Shown one piece after another: positions 1-9,203 of a stretch of 64,000 nt of DNA (its first letter is position 1; every line of letters begins with the position of its first letter). The translations under genes were made by a program, and so were the position numbers. Below the pieces are notes generated by a model. The model searched no databases and had not been told where the DNA came from. It saw only the letters and a list, made by a program, of their open reading frames with translations. Source of the stretch: an uncultured Erythrobacter sp. (lineage in GTDB: Bacteria; Pseudomonadota; Alphaproteobacteria; Sphingomonadales; Sphingomonadaceae); NCBI GenBank assembly GCA_947498065.1, contig CANMIS010000003.1, forward strand, positions 1-64,000, in the 5' to 3' direction.

Positions 1-77
1 CAGCAGCGCGTGAGATCCTTCGACACAACGACCAATTTGCCATCGCGGGTGCCATCATTGAGCGTTGCTAGTTTCAT
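1..77 (-). CDS. Fumarylacetoacetate hydrolase family protein, N-terminus only
   Basis: Only the first 25 codons lie in the window; the gene runs off the left edge. The start reads MKLATLNDGTRDGKLVVVSK, which matches the opening of bacterial fumarylacetoacetases, the last enzyme of tyrosine and homogentisate breakdown (fumarylacetoacetate to fumarate and acetoacetate). The ATG at 77 overlaps the stop of the upstream maleylacetoacetate isomerase gene in an ATGA junction, so the two are translationally coupled. The pairing with maiA is the strongest support, because these two enzymes act in sequence. The visible part contains no catalytic residues, so family membership rests on the N-terminus and context. 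Confidence 0.7.
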   Translation of the reverse strand, partial: MKLATLNDGTRDGKLVVVSKDLTRC

Positions 78-718
78 ACGGAGTTCTCCGGGTTGTCGGG
101 TTGATTGTCTGGGTGGGCACGCTGAAACGCGGGAAGGGCAAGGCACGCCGTCTCGATCTGCGCGATGTGTTCATGTGCATCGATATCGTATTTGAAGCGC
201 CGCGCGTTGTAGATTTGTGGCAGCAGCACAGTCTCGAACAGACCGGGCGCATCGAGCAGGAAGTTGCCCGTATCAAGCTGAGCCAGCCGCGCCTCGACCG
301 GCTTCAGCGTGCGGGCCAGCCAGTGGCGATACCAGGTGTCGATCGCGTCTTGCGATTGGCCGTACTCGTTCTTGAGGTACTTCAAGACCGGCAAGTTGAG
401 CGGAGCGTGCAGCTCTGTCGCGATGGCATAGGTCAGCTCGCGCACGGTGTAGCGCGCCTCAATATCGTGCGGCATCAGCGGCTTGTCAGGATAGGCCTCG
501 TCCAGCCATTCGAGCAGCGCCATGCTCTGCGCGCGGTCGCGGCCATCAGCCTCCAGCATCGGCACAGAGCCGAACGGATTGCGGCTGGTGAAGGTCTCAT
601 CCTTTTGCTCAGAAGTGAGCAGGTTCACCGGCACATTCTCATAGCCGAGCCCCTTCAGCTCCAACGCGATGCGCAGGCGGTAGCTGGTTGAGCTGCGGAA
701 GTAGCCGTAAAGCTTCAT
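74..718 (-). CDS. maiA: Maleylacetoacetate isomerase (zeta-class glutathione S-transferase)
   Basis: Predicted to isomerise maleylacetoacetate to fumarylacetoacetate with glutathione in the cytosol (tyrosine/homogentisate pathway). The 214-residue product has a thioredoxin-like N-terminal domain opening MKLYGYFRSSTSYRLRIAL and a helical C-terminal domain, the usual size for the family. The zeta signature normally reads SSCS; here residues 9-12 are SSTS, so the usual Cys is Thr. I chose ATG 718 because it has GAGG about six bases upstream and the family N-terminus; the longer reading frame to 757 only adds residues encoded by the palindromic repeat at 727-828. It is coupled by ATGA to the fumarylacetoacetase gene. 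Confidence 0.87.
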   Translation of the reverse strand: MKLYGYFRSSTSYRLRIALELKGLGYENVPVNLLTSEQKDETFTSRNPFGSVPMLEADGRDRAQSMALLEWLDEAYPDKPLMPHDIEARYTVRELTYAIATELHAPLNLPVLKYLKNEYGQSQDAIDTWYRHWLARTLKPVEARLAQLDTGNFLLDAPGLFETVLLPQIYNARRFKYDIDAHEHIAQIETACLALPAFQRAHPDNQPDNPENSV

Positions 719-726
719 TGCGTCCT

Positions 727-828
727 CGTCATTGCGAGCGGCGAAGCCGCGCGGCAATCCATTGACTGCACTTTTGGCGCAATTCGGACCATGGATCGCC
801 GCGCTCCCTGCGGTCGCTCGCGATGACG
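727..828. repeat. REP-like palindromic intergenic element
   Basis: The arms 727-762 (starting CGTCATTGCGAGCGGCGAAG) and 791-828 are imperfect inverted copies of one another, with a loop of about 28 bases. The arm ends CGTCATTGCGAG and GGCAATCCAT resemble a dispersed palindromic repeat I know from alphaproteobacterial genomes. It fills the gap between gcdH and maiA and would form a stable hairpin in a joint transcript, where it could block 3' exonucleases or attenuate expression of maiA. No second copy was noticed in the window. Confidence 0.6.
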
Positions 829-836
829 CATCCTAT

Positions 837-2024
837 TCATCCGAACGCCGCGATGCCAGTGACCGCGCGGCCCAGGATCAGCGCATGGACATCATGGGTG
901 CCCTCATAGGTGTTGACCGTCTCGAGGTTCACGGCGTGGCGGATCACTTGGTATTCTTCCGAGATGCCATTGCCGCCGTGCATGTCGCGCGATTGGCGAG
1001 CGATGTCCAAAGCCTTGCCGACATTGTTGCGTTTGATGATGCTGATCATGTCGGGTGCAAAACGGCCTTCGTCCATCAGGCGTCCAACGCGCAGGCTCGA
1101 TTGCAGGCCCATAGCGATGTCGGTCATCATGTCTGCCAGCTTCTTCTGGAACAGCTGCGTCGCGGCCAAAGGCTTGCCAAATTGCTTGCGATCGAGGCCG
1201 TATTGGCGCGCGGCATGCATACAGAATTCCGCTGCGCCCATCGCGCCCCAGCTGATGCCGTAACGTGCTCGGTTGAGGCAGCCGAACGGGCCCTTTAGGC
1301 CTTGCACATCAGGGAGCAGAGCGTCGGCGGGCAGCTTCACGTCGTCCATCACGATCATGCCGGTGGTCGATGCGCGCAGGCTGATCTTGCCTTCGATCTT
1401 GGGTGCGGACAGCCCCTTCATCCCCTTCTCAAGCACGAAGCCGCGAATGCCGCCGCCATGCTCTTCGCTCTTTGCCCAAACGACGAATACGTCGGCGAAG
1501 GGCGAGTTTGAGATCCAGGTTTTTGAGCCATTGATGACGTAGCCATCGCCGTCCTTCTTCGCGACGGTCTTCATGCCAGCAGGGTCGCTGCCTGCGTCTG
1601 GCTCTGTCAGGCCGAAGCAGCCGATGAGCTCGCCAGAGGAGAGGCCGGGCAGGTACTTGCGCCGCTGCTCCTCTGATCCATAGGCGTAGATCGGGTGCAT
1701 CACGAGGCTCGATTGGACGCTGGCCATAGAGCGATAGCCGCTGTCGACACGCTCAATCTCGCGCGCGATCAGGCCGTATGCGACATAGCTCGCGCCAACA
1801 CCCCCATATTCCTCTGGAATGGTCGCGCCGAGCAGCCCGGCCTGACCCATCAGCGGGAACAGCTCCGGTGCGGCGGTCTCATTGCGATAGGCCTCGATCA
1901 CGCGCGGCTGCAGCTCGCTCTGAGCGAACGCATGGGCGCTATCGCGGATCATCCGTTCGTCCTCGGTCAGCTGCGTTTCGAGATCGAAGGGATCTTCCCA
2001 ATTGAAGGGCGCCATTTCGGCCAT
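837..2024 (-). CDS. gcdH: Glutaryl-CoA dehydrogenase (acyl-CoA dehydrogenase family)
   Basis: FAD enzyme that oxidises and decarboxylates glutaryl-CoA to crotonyl-CoA in lysine and tryptophan breakdown. The 395-residue protein has the full acyl-CoA dehydrogenase layout: helical N-domain, beta domain with [17 protein letters not shown] around residues 135-150, and C-terminal helices. The C-terminal motif [20 protein letters not shown] holds the catalytic Glu near residue 374 and is typical of GcdH rather than short-chain acyl-CoA dehydrogenases. The start has GGAG six bases upstream. Two palindromes lie 105-180 bases upstream (2129-2141, 2190-2202). The downstream maiA and fah genes on the same strand suggest a shared catabolic transcript. 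Confidence 0.9.
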   Translation of the reverse strand: MAEMAPFNWEDPFDLETQLTEDERMIRDSAHAFAQSELQPRVIEAYRNETAAPELFPLMGQAGLLGATIPEEYGGVGASYVAYGLIAREIERVDSGYRSMASVQSSLVMHPIYAYGSEEQRRKYLPGLSSGELIGCFGLTEPDAGSDPAGMKTVAKKDGDGYVINGSKTWISNSPFADVFVVWAKSEEHGGGIRGFVLEKGMKGLSAPKIEGKISLRASTTGMIVMDDVKLPADALLPDVQGLKGPFGCLNRARYGISWGAMGAAEFCMHAARQYGLDRKQFGKPLAATQLFQKKLADMMTDIAMGLQSSLRVGRLMDEGRFAPDMISIIKRNNVGKALDIARQSRDMHGGNGISEEYQVIRHAVNLETVNTYEGTHDVHALILGRAVTGIAAFG

Positions 2025-2128
2025 TAGTTACTCCTGAAACCAGTTTAGAGGGTCTTTTGCAGGCTTCGCTGCGTCCTGCAAGCTTTGCGTTGCGCGCCCG
2101 CTGAGGTGGAACACATACGCTCTTTTCG

Positions 2129-2141
2129 AAAGTGTGACTTT
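2129..2141. promoter_or_regulatory. Candidate operator, proximal copy, upstream of gcdH
   Basis: The core AAAGT-GTG-ACTTT is a perfect inverted repeat around a three-base centre. The symmetry extends outward (TTTTCGAAAGT against ACTTTTGAAAA, 10 of 11 pairs). It lies 105 bases upstream of the gcdH start. An identical core occurs 61 bases further upstream. The regulator is unknown. Confidence 0.5.
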
Positions 2142-2189
2142 TGAAAATTGCATCTGTTTATCAGATATTTGCAAGGGTTAATGTCCAAC

Positions 2190-2202
2190 AAAGTGTGACT
2201 TT
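2190..2202. promoter_or_regulatory. Candidate operator, distal copy, upstream of gcdH
   Basis: Second copy of AAAGT-GTG-ACTTT, identical in all 13 bases to the copy at 2129-2141. The 61-bp offset is close to six helical turns, which would place both on the same DNA face. Between the gcdH start and the acs stop only these repeats stand out. Confidence 0.5.
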
Positions 2203-2293
2203 TGGCGATTTTGGTGTTCCAGACCGGTGTTGAAGGGTGTGTCAACCTTAGATGCAATGCCGTTTGTAGGACAGCATGCGGCTGCATTTCTGC

Positions 2294-4234
2294 TCATACA
2301 GCCGGCCTGTTCGCGACCAGATCATCGACCACGCTCGGGTCGGCGAGTGTCGAGGTGTCGCCCAGGCTGCCCATGTCATTTTCAGCGATCTTGCGCAGGA
2401 TCCGGCGCATGATCTTGCCGCTGCGGGTCTTGGGCAGGCCGGGGGCAAATTGCAGCACATCCGGGGTTGCGATCGGGCCAATTTCCTTGCGCACCCATTG
2501 CACCAATTCGCGCCGCAAATCTTCGCTGTCCTCGGTGCCCGCATTGGTTGTGACATAGGCGTAAATGCCTTGCCCCTTTACCTCGTGCGGCATGCCCACC
2601 ACTGCGGCCTCGGCGACCATCGGATGTTCAACCAGCGCGCTTTCCACCTCGGCGGTGCCCATGCGGTGGCCAGAGACGTTGATCACATCATCGATCCGGC
2701 CCGTGATCCAGTAATAGCCATCCTCGTCCCGGCGGCATCCATCGCCGCTGAAATAATAGCCGGGATATTGGCTGAAATAGGTGTCAAAGAAGCGCTTGTG
2801 ATCGCCGTAAACGGTGCGCATCTGTCCCGGCCAGCTGTCGGTGATCACCAGCGCGCCAGAGGCTGCGCCGTCCAGCAGAGTGCCCTTTTCCGCATCGACC
2901 AAGGCGGGCTGAACCCCGAACATCGGCGTGCTGGCGCTGCCGGGTTTCAGCGCTGTTGCGCCGGGCAGGGGGGTAATCATCGCGCCCGCCGTCTCGGTCT
3001 GCCACCAAGTGTCGACGATGGGGCAGCGGCGCTCTCCCACGACCCGGTGATACCAGTCCCAGGCTTCTGGGTTGATTGGCTCACCAACTGAGGCGAGCAG
3101 CCGCAAAGAGGAGCGATCCGTCTTCGTCACAAACTCATCGCCTTCGCGCATCAGCGCGCGCAAAGCAGTGGGTGCGGCGTAGAAAATTTCCACCTTGTGC
3201 TTGTCGATGACGTTCCAGAACCGCGAGTGGTCGGGATAGTTCGGCACGCCTTCGAACATCACCTGCGTCGCGCCGTTCAGCAGCGGACCGTAGACGACAT
3301 AGGAATGCCCGGTGACCCAGCCGACATCGGCGGCGCACCAATAGATTTGGCCCGGTGTGTAATCGAACACATATTCATGCGTCATGCTGGTCCACACGGC
3401 ATAGCCGCCGGTTGTGTGCAGCACGCCCTTGGGCTTTCCGGTGGAGCCGGAGGTGTAGAGGATGAACAGCGGATCTTCTGCGTCCATCACCTCTGGTTCG
3501 CACTCATCGCTCGCGGCGGAAATGGCGTCATGCCACCAGATGTCGCGCCCCTCGCTAAAGCCAACTTCGCCGCCCGTGTGCCTCAGCATGATGACGCGGC
3601 TGACATCGACCTTTTCCAGGGCGGCATCGACGTTGGCTTTGAGCGGAACTTTCTTGCCTCCGCGCAGGCCTTCATCGGCGGTCAGGACAATGTCGGATTG
3701 GCAATCGGATATGCGGCCCGCGAGTGCATCGGGAGAGAAACCCGCAAATACGACAGAGTGCACCGCGCCGATCCGTGCGCAGGCAAGCATCGCAATCGCC
3801 GCCTCTGGCACCATGGGCAGATAGATCGTGACCCGGTCGCCCTTTGTGACGCCATTGGCTTTCAGCACATTGGCAAAGCGGCAGACCTCGCGGTGAAGCT
3901 CGCGGTAGGTGAGGGTGCGGCCCGGCGTGCTGGGATCATCCGGCTCCCAGATGATCGCGGCGGTATCGCCGCGCTCCGGCAAATGCCGGTCGAGCGCATT
4001 GGCGCAAATATTGAGCTTCCCGCCGAGGAACCAGCCGATGCGGAAATCGGCCTCGTTGTAGCTTACGTCTTTGACGGTTTCGAACGGCTCGATCCAGTCT
4101 ATCCGCTGCGCTTCCTCGCGCCAGAACCCGTCAGGATCGCTGATCGAACGGGCATAATGGGATTGGTATTTGGCTGCGTTGAACTTTGCGTTTGTCGCCC
4201 ATTCGTCTGGCACAGGAAACAGGTCTTGGCTCAC
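2294..4234 (-). CDS. acsA: Acetyl-CoA synthetase (AMP-forming)
   Basis: Activates acetate with ATP and CoA to acetyl-CoA through an acetyl-adenylate. The 646-residue length matches bacterial Acs. The ATP-binding loop [11 protein letters not shown] is at residues 260-270, the adenylate-forming motif WWQTETAG follows in the middle third, and the C-terminal lid carries [11 protein letters not shown]. In that motif Lys607 corresponds to the catalytic lysine whose acetylation inactivates enterobacterial Acs. Together with glcB at 51929 this suggests growth on acetate through the glyoxylate shunt, although isocitrate lyase is not in the window. The gene sits alone, between the gcdH operator region and a response regulator on the same strand. 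Confidence 0.96.
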   Translation of the reverse strand: MSQDLFPVPDEWATNAKFNAAKYQSHYARSISDPDGFWREEAQRIDWIEPFETVKDVSYNEADFRIGWFLGGKLNICANALDRHLPERGDTAAIIWEPDDPSTPGRTLTYRELHREVCRFANVLKANGVTKGDRVTIYLPMVPEAAIAMLACARIGAVHSVVFAGFSPDALAGRISDCQSDIVLTADEGLRGGKKVPLKANVDAALEKVDVSRVIMLRHTGGEVGFSEGRDIWWHDAISAASDECEPEVMDAEDPLFILYTSGSTGKPKGVLHTTGGYAVWTSMTHEYVFDYTPGQIYWCAADVGWVTGHSYVVYGPLLNGATQVMFEGVPNYPDHSRFWNVIDKHKVEIFYAAPTALRALMREGDEFVTKTDRSSLRLLASVGEPINPEAWDWYHRVVGERRCPIVDTWWQTETAGAMITPLPGATALKPGSASTPMFGVQPALVDAEKGTLLDGAASGALVITDSWPGQMRTVYGDHKRFFDTYFSQYPGYYFSGDGCRRDEDGYYWITGRIDDVINVSGHRMGTAEVESALVEHPMVAEAAVVGMPHEVKGQGIYAYVTTNAGTEDSEDLRRELVQWVRKEIGPIATPDVLQFAPGLPKTRSGKIMRRILRKIAENDMGSLGDTSTLADPSVVDDLVANRPAV

Positions 4235-4325
4235 GTATCGCTCTCCGTCTTTTATGACGGACAGGGATAAGCGAAGCGGAGGCGTGTGGGAAGCGCCGCG
4301 TTAGTGGATACGCGATTTGGCGCGA

Positions 4326-4685
4326 TTATTGGTCTTCGAGAATCTTTACGACCGTGCGCAGCATTTCGTTGGGCGGGCAGGGTTTCAGCAGAGTTGTCGC
4401 CTCGGGAAAGCGCTCTTTCACTTCATCGCGGGTGAACTGGCCAGAGTGGAAGATGATCGGCACGTCTTCGTCGCGCAATTTCTGCGCCAGCGGATAGACG
4501 ATGCCGTCATCCAATTGCACATCCAGAATTGCCAAATCAGGCTTGTTTTTCTGGAAAGAGAGCATGGCGGACGAGATATCAGTGTGCGGACCGGCCACTT
4601 CGAACCCGGCTTCTTGCACCGTTTCGCAAAGGTCAAAACCAACGATTCGCTCGTCTTCAGCGACCAAAATCCGTGCCTGAGTCAT
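4326..4685 (-). CDS. Single-domain response regulator
   Basis: The 119-residue protein is one CheY-like receiver domain with no output domain. The acidic cluster is E10-D11-E12, the phosphoacceptor is D55 in LAILDVQ, the switch residue is S81 in IIFHSG, and the conserved lysine is K101 in LLKPCPP. The IIFHSGQF segment recalls the PFxFATGY motif of stand-alone receivers in alphaproteobacteria that work with HWE-type histidine kinases, but it is not an exact match. The start at 4685 was chosen because upstream in-frame codons do not resemble a receiver. No kinase is nearby, so the partner is unknown. Confidence 0.85.
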   Translation of the reverse strand: MTQARILVAEDERIVGFDLCETVQEAGFEVAGPHTDISSAMLSFQKNKPDLAILDVQLDDGIVYPLAQKLRDEDVPIIFHSGQFTRDEVKERFPEATTLLKPCPPNEMLRTVVKILEDQ

Positions 4686-4746
4686 TGCCCTCTCCTCTTT
4701 ACATATTCCTATGTAACACAGTTTGGACAAATGTTTCTCATTTATT

Positions 4747-5418
4747 TCAACCGTTTTGGCCGAACTTGTCGGAAAAGCCCGCTTGATCACCAGCGGCAAG
4801 CAATTTTGCCTGCTCCACCCAGCTGTCCCGGCGGATGCGTCCTTTGAAGCGATCGAGCTGCGCATCGACCCGGTCGATATCGGCCTCGCCCCAGCTGGCA
4901 ATCTCGGCGAAAGTCGTCACGCCAAGCGTATTCAGCAGCGCGGCTAGCTTCGGCCCGAGGCCCTTGATCTGGGTCAAATCGTCCGCTGTGCCAGAGGATG
5001 GCGCGGCCGCAGGAGCGGGTGCAGTAGAGGGCGTAGGCTCAGGTTCCACGGCAGGAATATCGGCCTCACCAGCGGGCTCGCTTGGTGCTTCGCCCAGAAC
5101 TGGCGGAGCGGGATCCTCTTGGATCAGCGGCGCGACTGGCTCCGGCGCAGGCGTTGGTTCAGGGGTGGGCGCTGGCACGGGCTCCGGCTTCACTTCGTGC
5201 ACCGGCACGCCTGTATCTTTGACCGCAGCCTTAGGCGCATCGATCAGCGCCTGATTGCGGGCCGCAGGCGCAGCGCCCTCATCCAGAACATCTTTCGTGT
5301 CTTTGTCGACAACCGAAGCCTTGCGGTTCGCCGACAGCCAGAAGAAGGCCAGCAGCAGTACGACAATCGCGACAATCAGAATGACGGGCCAATTGGCCTC
5401 AAAGAACTCAGGTGTCAT
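4747..5418 (-). CDS. Membrane-anchored helix-hairpin-helix protein
   Basis: 223 residues in three parts. Residues 11-29 form one N-terminal transmembrane helix. Residues about 72-145 are a Pro/Ala/Glu-rich linker. Residues about 146-210 carry a helix-hairpin-helix fold with the signature LTQIKGLGPKLAALLNTLGV. The HhH part resembles the domain also found at the end of some NuoE-like and 50S L21-linked proteins in alphaproteobacteria. HhH folds usually bind DNA or proteins; tethering it to the inner membrane through a disordered linker is unusual, and no function is established. AGGA lies seven bases upstream of the ATG. It is on the same strand as the response regulator, 61 bases before it. 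Confidence 0.75.
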   Translation of the reverse strand: MTPEFFEANWPVILIVAIVVLLLAFFWLSANRKASVVDKDTKDVLDEGAAPAARNQALIDAPKAAVKDTGVPVHEVKPEPVPAPTPEPTPAPEPVAPLIQEDPAPPVLGEAPSEPAGEADIPAVEPEPTPSTAPAPAAAPSSGTADDLTQIKGLGPKLAALLNTLGVTTFAEIASWGEADIDRVDAQLDRFKGRIRRDSWVEQAKLLAAGDQAGFSDKFGQNG

Positions 5419-5516
5419 CTCTCAATCCTATGAATTACCAGTTTGCCCCCGTGCCATAGCAGCGAGGCTTCGCGCATTCCAAGCGGTCATCATAAGTTTT
5501 GAGAGATTGGTGCGCC

Positions 5517-7088
5517 TCAGCCGCCCACATTCTTGCGGAACAGCAGGCGGTCTTCCTCGCCAAATCCGCGGCGCCAGATAACCCAGCCGAACGTCAGCAG
5601 GATCGCTGGGATACCGAACAACAGTTCAGCCCATTCCGGCAGCCATGTGGCCGCAGTGCCCACGACGACGGCGGGCGCGGCGGCCCAGACCAAGGCCCAG
5701 CGCCAATTGCTGACCGGGGCCTTGAGCAGCTTCTTGAGCAATAGCGCTTTGACCAGGCTCGCGCAGCCCAAGGCGATCAGCAAGGCGAGCGCTGCACCGG
5801 CGGCCTTGAACGGCTCGGAGAACCCAAGGTGTTCAACCCCTTTGATAATCCCAATGGTGAGCGCGGCCTGCAGCGCGATTGTGCCGACCGAAATCAGCAG
5901 GTTCCGCTTGCGCGCAATATACACCAGAACGCTTTCCGATACGACCGCCATAGCCGCGGCAACCTCTGCGGCGAGCAGGAAGGCCAATGCGCCAGTGCCG
6001 CCAACATATTGCGGTCCGATGAGGCCCATTACGCCTTCGCCCGGTACGCCAAGCGCAAGGGCAATCGCGGCCTGAGCGGCGATGATCCAGAAACCAACTT
6101 GGCGCACTTGCGCAGCGATTGCGGCGTAGTTTTTGCTCTTCAGGTTCTTGGTAATGACCGGGCCCAGCACTGGCTCAAAGCTGGTCTTGAGTTTCTGCGG
6201 CAGGCTCGCGATCTGCTGAGCCATGTAATAGACCGCGACGGCGGCGGGCGAGGCGAAGAAGCCGAGGATGAAGATATCGACCCGGCGCGTGCCCCATTCA
6301 ACAGCGTCCGCGCCCATCAGCGGCAGAGCGCGGGCGGTGACTTTCCACATATAGCGCGGGCGCGGACGCCATCCGCTGGGCAATCCATAACTGCGCAGGA
6401 ATGACCAAGCAGCGGTCAGCAGCGCGGCGTAAATCGAGCAGATGAACGCAAGCGCTAGGCCAGCGTCGCGAAACTCAGTGATGCCATTGTAAAGCGGGAG
6501 GTAGAAGAACACGCCCGCCATGATCGATATCGTCCATGGCTCAACTATGGCCCGCGCGCGCACCGTGGTGGCGATGTCATATTTGTATGCCTGCGCGGCC
6601 AGCAGAATTTCCGTGAGCGCAAAGGCTGGGATCGCCGCGATCAACCAAATGTCATATTCGCTGTTCATCCCGTTCGGGAACATCACGACCGGGAACAGCC
6701 ACAGGATCAGGCCAGCAAATGCAGATAGGATCAGCGCAATCAGCATCCCGTCGAACACAAGGTTGACCTTGGCTCGCTCGGCCTCGGGGCCGTCGCCATC
6801 GGTGCCTTCGGTCAGGCGTTGAGCCAGCCCGCGTTTTTCGCCGAGAGAACAAACGAGCCCGAGAATTTCGATCAGGACAAGCGCAGAGGCGAACCGTCCG
6901 ACCGCGTCAATTCCGTACAGCCGCCCGGCGATAAACAGGAACGGCAAGCGGGCAACCAGCCGCAGGATGAAGCCAAAGAAATTGGTCCGACCGCCTTTGG
7001 CCAGCGCCTGCATATCGGCGTTGTCATCGCCGGGTGTGCTGGCTGCTCCGCTGGTTGGCGGCGAAGATGAGGCTGGGGGTAGGCTCAA
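5517..7088 (-). CDS. Lipopolysaccharide/polysaccharide flippase-like membrane protein (MOP superfamily)
   Basis: 523 residues with about 12-14 hydrophobic helices and a soluble, Ser/Pro-rich N-terminus. The region FFGFILRLVARLPFLFIAGRLYG and the spacing of helices fit Wzx-type flippases of the MOP/MATE superfamily, which turn undecaprenyl-linked sugars across the inner membrane. No glycosyltransferases are adjacent, so the substrate is unknown. The chosen start is a TTG that overlaps the gpsA stop as TTGA; an in-frame ATG at 7013, just before the first conserved stretch, is an alternative. It is the last gene of a tight tsaD-gpsA-flippase operon. Confidence 0.75.
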   Translation of the reverse strand: MSLPPASSSPPTSGAASTPGDDNADMQALAKGGRTNFFGFILRLVARLPFLFIAGRLYGIDAVGRFASALVLIEILGLVCSLGEKRGLAQRLTEGTDGDGPEAERAKVNLVFDGMLIALILSAFAGLILWLFPVVMFPNGMNSEYDIWLIAAIPAFALTEILLAAQAYKYDIATTVRARAIVEPWTISIMAGVFFYLPLYNGITEFRDAGLALAFICSIYAALLTAAWSFLRSYGLPSGWRPRPRYMWKVTARALPLMGADAVEWGTRRVDIFILGFFASPAAVAVYYMAQQIASLPQKLKTSFEPVLGPVITKNLKSKNYAAIAAQVRQVGFWIIAAQAAIALALGVPGEGVMGLIGPQYVGGTGALAFLLAAEVAAAMAVVSESVLVYIARKRNLLISVGTIALQAALTIGIIKGVEHLGFSEPFKAAGAALALLIALGCASLVKALLLKKLLKAPVSNWRWALVWAAAPAVVVGTAATWLPEWAELLFGIPAILLTFGWVIWRRGFGEEDRLLFRKNVGG

Positions 7089-8101
7089 GCCTGATGGTTC
7101 CTGTTCTCGCGTTCTTGCTCCGCCTTTAGCGGACGAGCGAGCAGGCTGGCGACTGCGGTGCGCGGGCTTTCCCCGGCGAGGATTGCATTGACGGCGATCA
7201 CGATGGGCATGGTGATGCCGCGTTCCTCGGCCAGACGCTTGAGAACCGGCGCGGTGTGCGCTCCTTCTGCAACGGTGCAGCGATCCGCCATCAGATCAGC
7301 GGCGGACCCGCCTTCGCCCAGAGCCTTGCCGAGTGAGAAATTGCGGCTGGAAGTCGACGAACAGGTGAGCACCAGATCACCCAGACCGCACAGCCCGGCG
7401 AGTGTTTCAGCCTCTGCGCCCAGCGCCTCGCCAAAGCGCAGCATTTCGGCATAGCCGCGCGCGATCAGAGCCGCACGGGCATTCTGACCCAGCGCCAGGC
7501 CGTCGACCACGCCGCAGGCAATCGCGAGCACGTTCTTGATTGCGCCGCCGATCTCTGCGCCGGTCACATCATGGCTGTAATAAGGGCGGAAGGATGGACG
7601 AGCGATTTCTGGAGAGAGGCGCTCCCACTGCGCATTGCCGCCGCCACATGCGAGCGTGACCGCGGTTGGCAGGCCGTCTGCGACCTCATGCGCGAAGGTG
7701 GGGCCGGATAGGACCGCGATGTCGCTGTCTGGACAGGCGGCCTTGGCAACCTCATTCATAAGCTGGCCCGTGCCCGCATCAATACCTTTGGAGCACAGCA
7801 CCAGATCGCGCGGCGCCTTTGGCAATTGCGACAGAACCGCGCCGAGGTTTTGCGCCGGTGTAACGGCCAGAACCGTGTCCAGCTGCGCCAATTCGCCAAG
7901 ATCATTGGTCGCGCGAATGCTGGGTGAAAGTGACGCCGATGGCAGGTATAGCGCGTTGCGATGCTCTGAATTGATCGCATCGACCAAATCCGCCTCATAG
8001 GCCCATAGCAGCACATTGCGCCCGTCGGTGCTGAGCATTTGCGCCAGAGCCGTGCCCCATGCGCCTGCGCCAATCACGCCTATCGTGGAAAGAGCCGTCA
8101 T
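7085..8101 (-). CDS. gpsA: NAD(P)-dependent glycerol-3-phosphate dehydrogenase
   Basis: Reduces dihydroxyacetone phosphate to sn-glycerol-3-phosphate for phospholipid synthesis. The 338-residue protein opens with the Rossmann loop GVIGAGAWGTALAQ (residues 8-21). The second half contains the substrate-binding region with EIGGAIKNVLAIACG, where the lysine is catalytic in this family, and GLGDLVLTCSS. Its start overlaps the tsaD stop by one base (TAATG) and its stop overlaps the flippase start by four, so the three genes are translationally coupled. Confidence 0.96.
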   Translation of the reverse strand: MTALSTIGVIGAGAWGTALAQMLSTDGRNVLLWAYEADLVDAINSEHRNALYLPSASLSPSIRATNDLGELAQLDTVLAVTPAQNLGAVLSQLPKAPRDLVLCSKGIDAGTGQLMNEVAKAACPDSDIAVLSGPTFAHEVADGLPTAVTLACGGGNAQWERLSPEIARPSFRPYYSHDVTGAEIGGAIKNVLAIACGVVDGLALGQNARAALIARGYAEMLRFGEALGAEAETLAGLCGLGDLVLTCSSTSSRNFSLGKALGEGGSAADLMADRCTVAEGAHTAPVLKRLAEERGITMPIVIAVNAILAGESPRTAVASLLARPLKAEQERENRNHQA

Positions 8102-9165
8102 TATGCTTTCACTCCTGCGCCGCGCGCTTTTTCCGCCTCTGGATCAAGCGGCCAGCGCGGACGCGCCTTGAAATCGAGCGAATCAGATTGCTCTAGAGGC
8201 ATGCGTTCACACCCGGCCCAAGCGATCATCGCGGCGTTATCTGTACACAGCGACAAGGGCGGCGCGGCAAAGCGCATGTGATGTTTGTTGGCGAAGGCTT
8301 CAAGCGCGGATCGGATCGCGGTGTTGGCCGCAACTCCGCCCGCAACCACCAGGGCTGGGGGCGTTTCCAGGTCTTTGAGGGCGTGATTTAATCGGTCAAT
8401 CAGGCAGTCGATCGCCGCCTGCTGGAAACTCGCGGCTATGTCTTCGGCCCGGTGCTCTCCGCTGTCACAGGCGCGCAAAACCGCGCTTTTGAGGCCAGCG
8501 AAGGAGAAATGCGGTTCCTTCGATCCCTTAAGCGGACGGGGCAGAGGAACGGCGGAGGCATCGCCGGTAAGCGCGAGCTTCTCCACCTTCGGCCCGCCGG
8601 GATAGCCAAGGCCTAGGATCTTCGCGGTCTTGTCGAACGCTTCGCCCAGAGCATCATCAATCGTGGTTGCAAGGCGGCGATATTTGCCAACGCCTTCGAC
8701 CGACAGGATTTGGCAATGCCCGCCCGATACGAGCAGCAGCAGATAAGGAAAGTTAAGCTCAGGATCGGCGAGACGCGGGGAGAGTGCATGCCCCTCCAGA
8801 TGATTGACCGCGATCAGCGGTTTGCCCGATGCCATCGCCAGCGCCTTTGCACTGACCAGGCCGACCATCACTCCGCCGATCAGGCCAGGGCCAGCGGTGG
8901 CAGCAATCGCATCCACATCCTCCAGCGTCATATCCGCATCTGCCATCACTGCCTGTAGCATTGGGGCGAGGCGCTCTGCATGCGCGCGGGCGGCAATCTC
9001 TGGTACAACCCCGCCATAGGGCGCGTGCTCTGCCTCTTGGCTGGCAATCCGCTGAGCAATGATCGTCCGGTCGCCGCGCACCACCGCAACCGCTGTCTCA
9101 TCACAGCTGGATTCGATGCCTAGCACGGTAGCGTTGTCGGGTATGATTGACGGCAATTCACTCAT
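8101..9165 (-). CDS. tsaD: tRNA N6-threonylcarbamoyladenosine transferase subunit
   Basis: Transfers the threonylcarbamoyl group to A37 of ANN-decoding tRNAs, with TsaB and TsaE. The 354-residue ASKHA-fold protein begins [16 protein letters not shown] and contains the HAERL histidine region, NHLEGH and LLVSGGHCQ, the metal and nucleotide-binding motifs of the Kae1/TsaD family. The gene is divergent from hemC with only 38 bases between starts, so the two promoters must overlap or lie inside the neighbouring gene. TsaD is the first gene of the tsaD-gpsA-flippase operon. Confidence 0.96.
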   Translation of the reverse strand: MSELPSIIPDNATVLGIESSCDETAVAVVRGDRTIIAQRIASQEAEHAPYGGVVPEIAARAHAERLAPMLQAVMADADMTLEDVDAIAATAGPGLIGGVMVGLVSAKALAMASGKPLIAVNHLEGHALSPRLADPELNFPYLLLLVSGGHCQILSVEGVGKYRRLATTIDDALGEAFDKTAKILGLGYPGGPKVEKLALTGDASAVPLPRPLKGSKEPHFSFAGLKSAVLRACDSGEHRAEDIAASFQQAAIDCLIDRLNHALKDLETPPALVVAGGVAANTAIRSALEAFANKHHMRFAAPPLSLCTDNAAMIAWAGCERMPLEQSDSLDFKARPRWPLDPEAEKARGAGVKA

Positions 9166-9203
9166 GCGGCTTTTCCTTAGTCGCTTAGGTGGTTAGAGCA
9201 AGC

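Noticed and set aside
2045..2287. 80-codon open frame on the minus strand between gcdH and acsA
   Set aside because: It covers the two palindromic operator candidates, has no Shine-Dalgarno site and no recognisable composition; more likely regulatory DNA.
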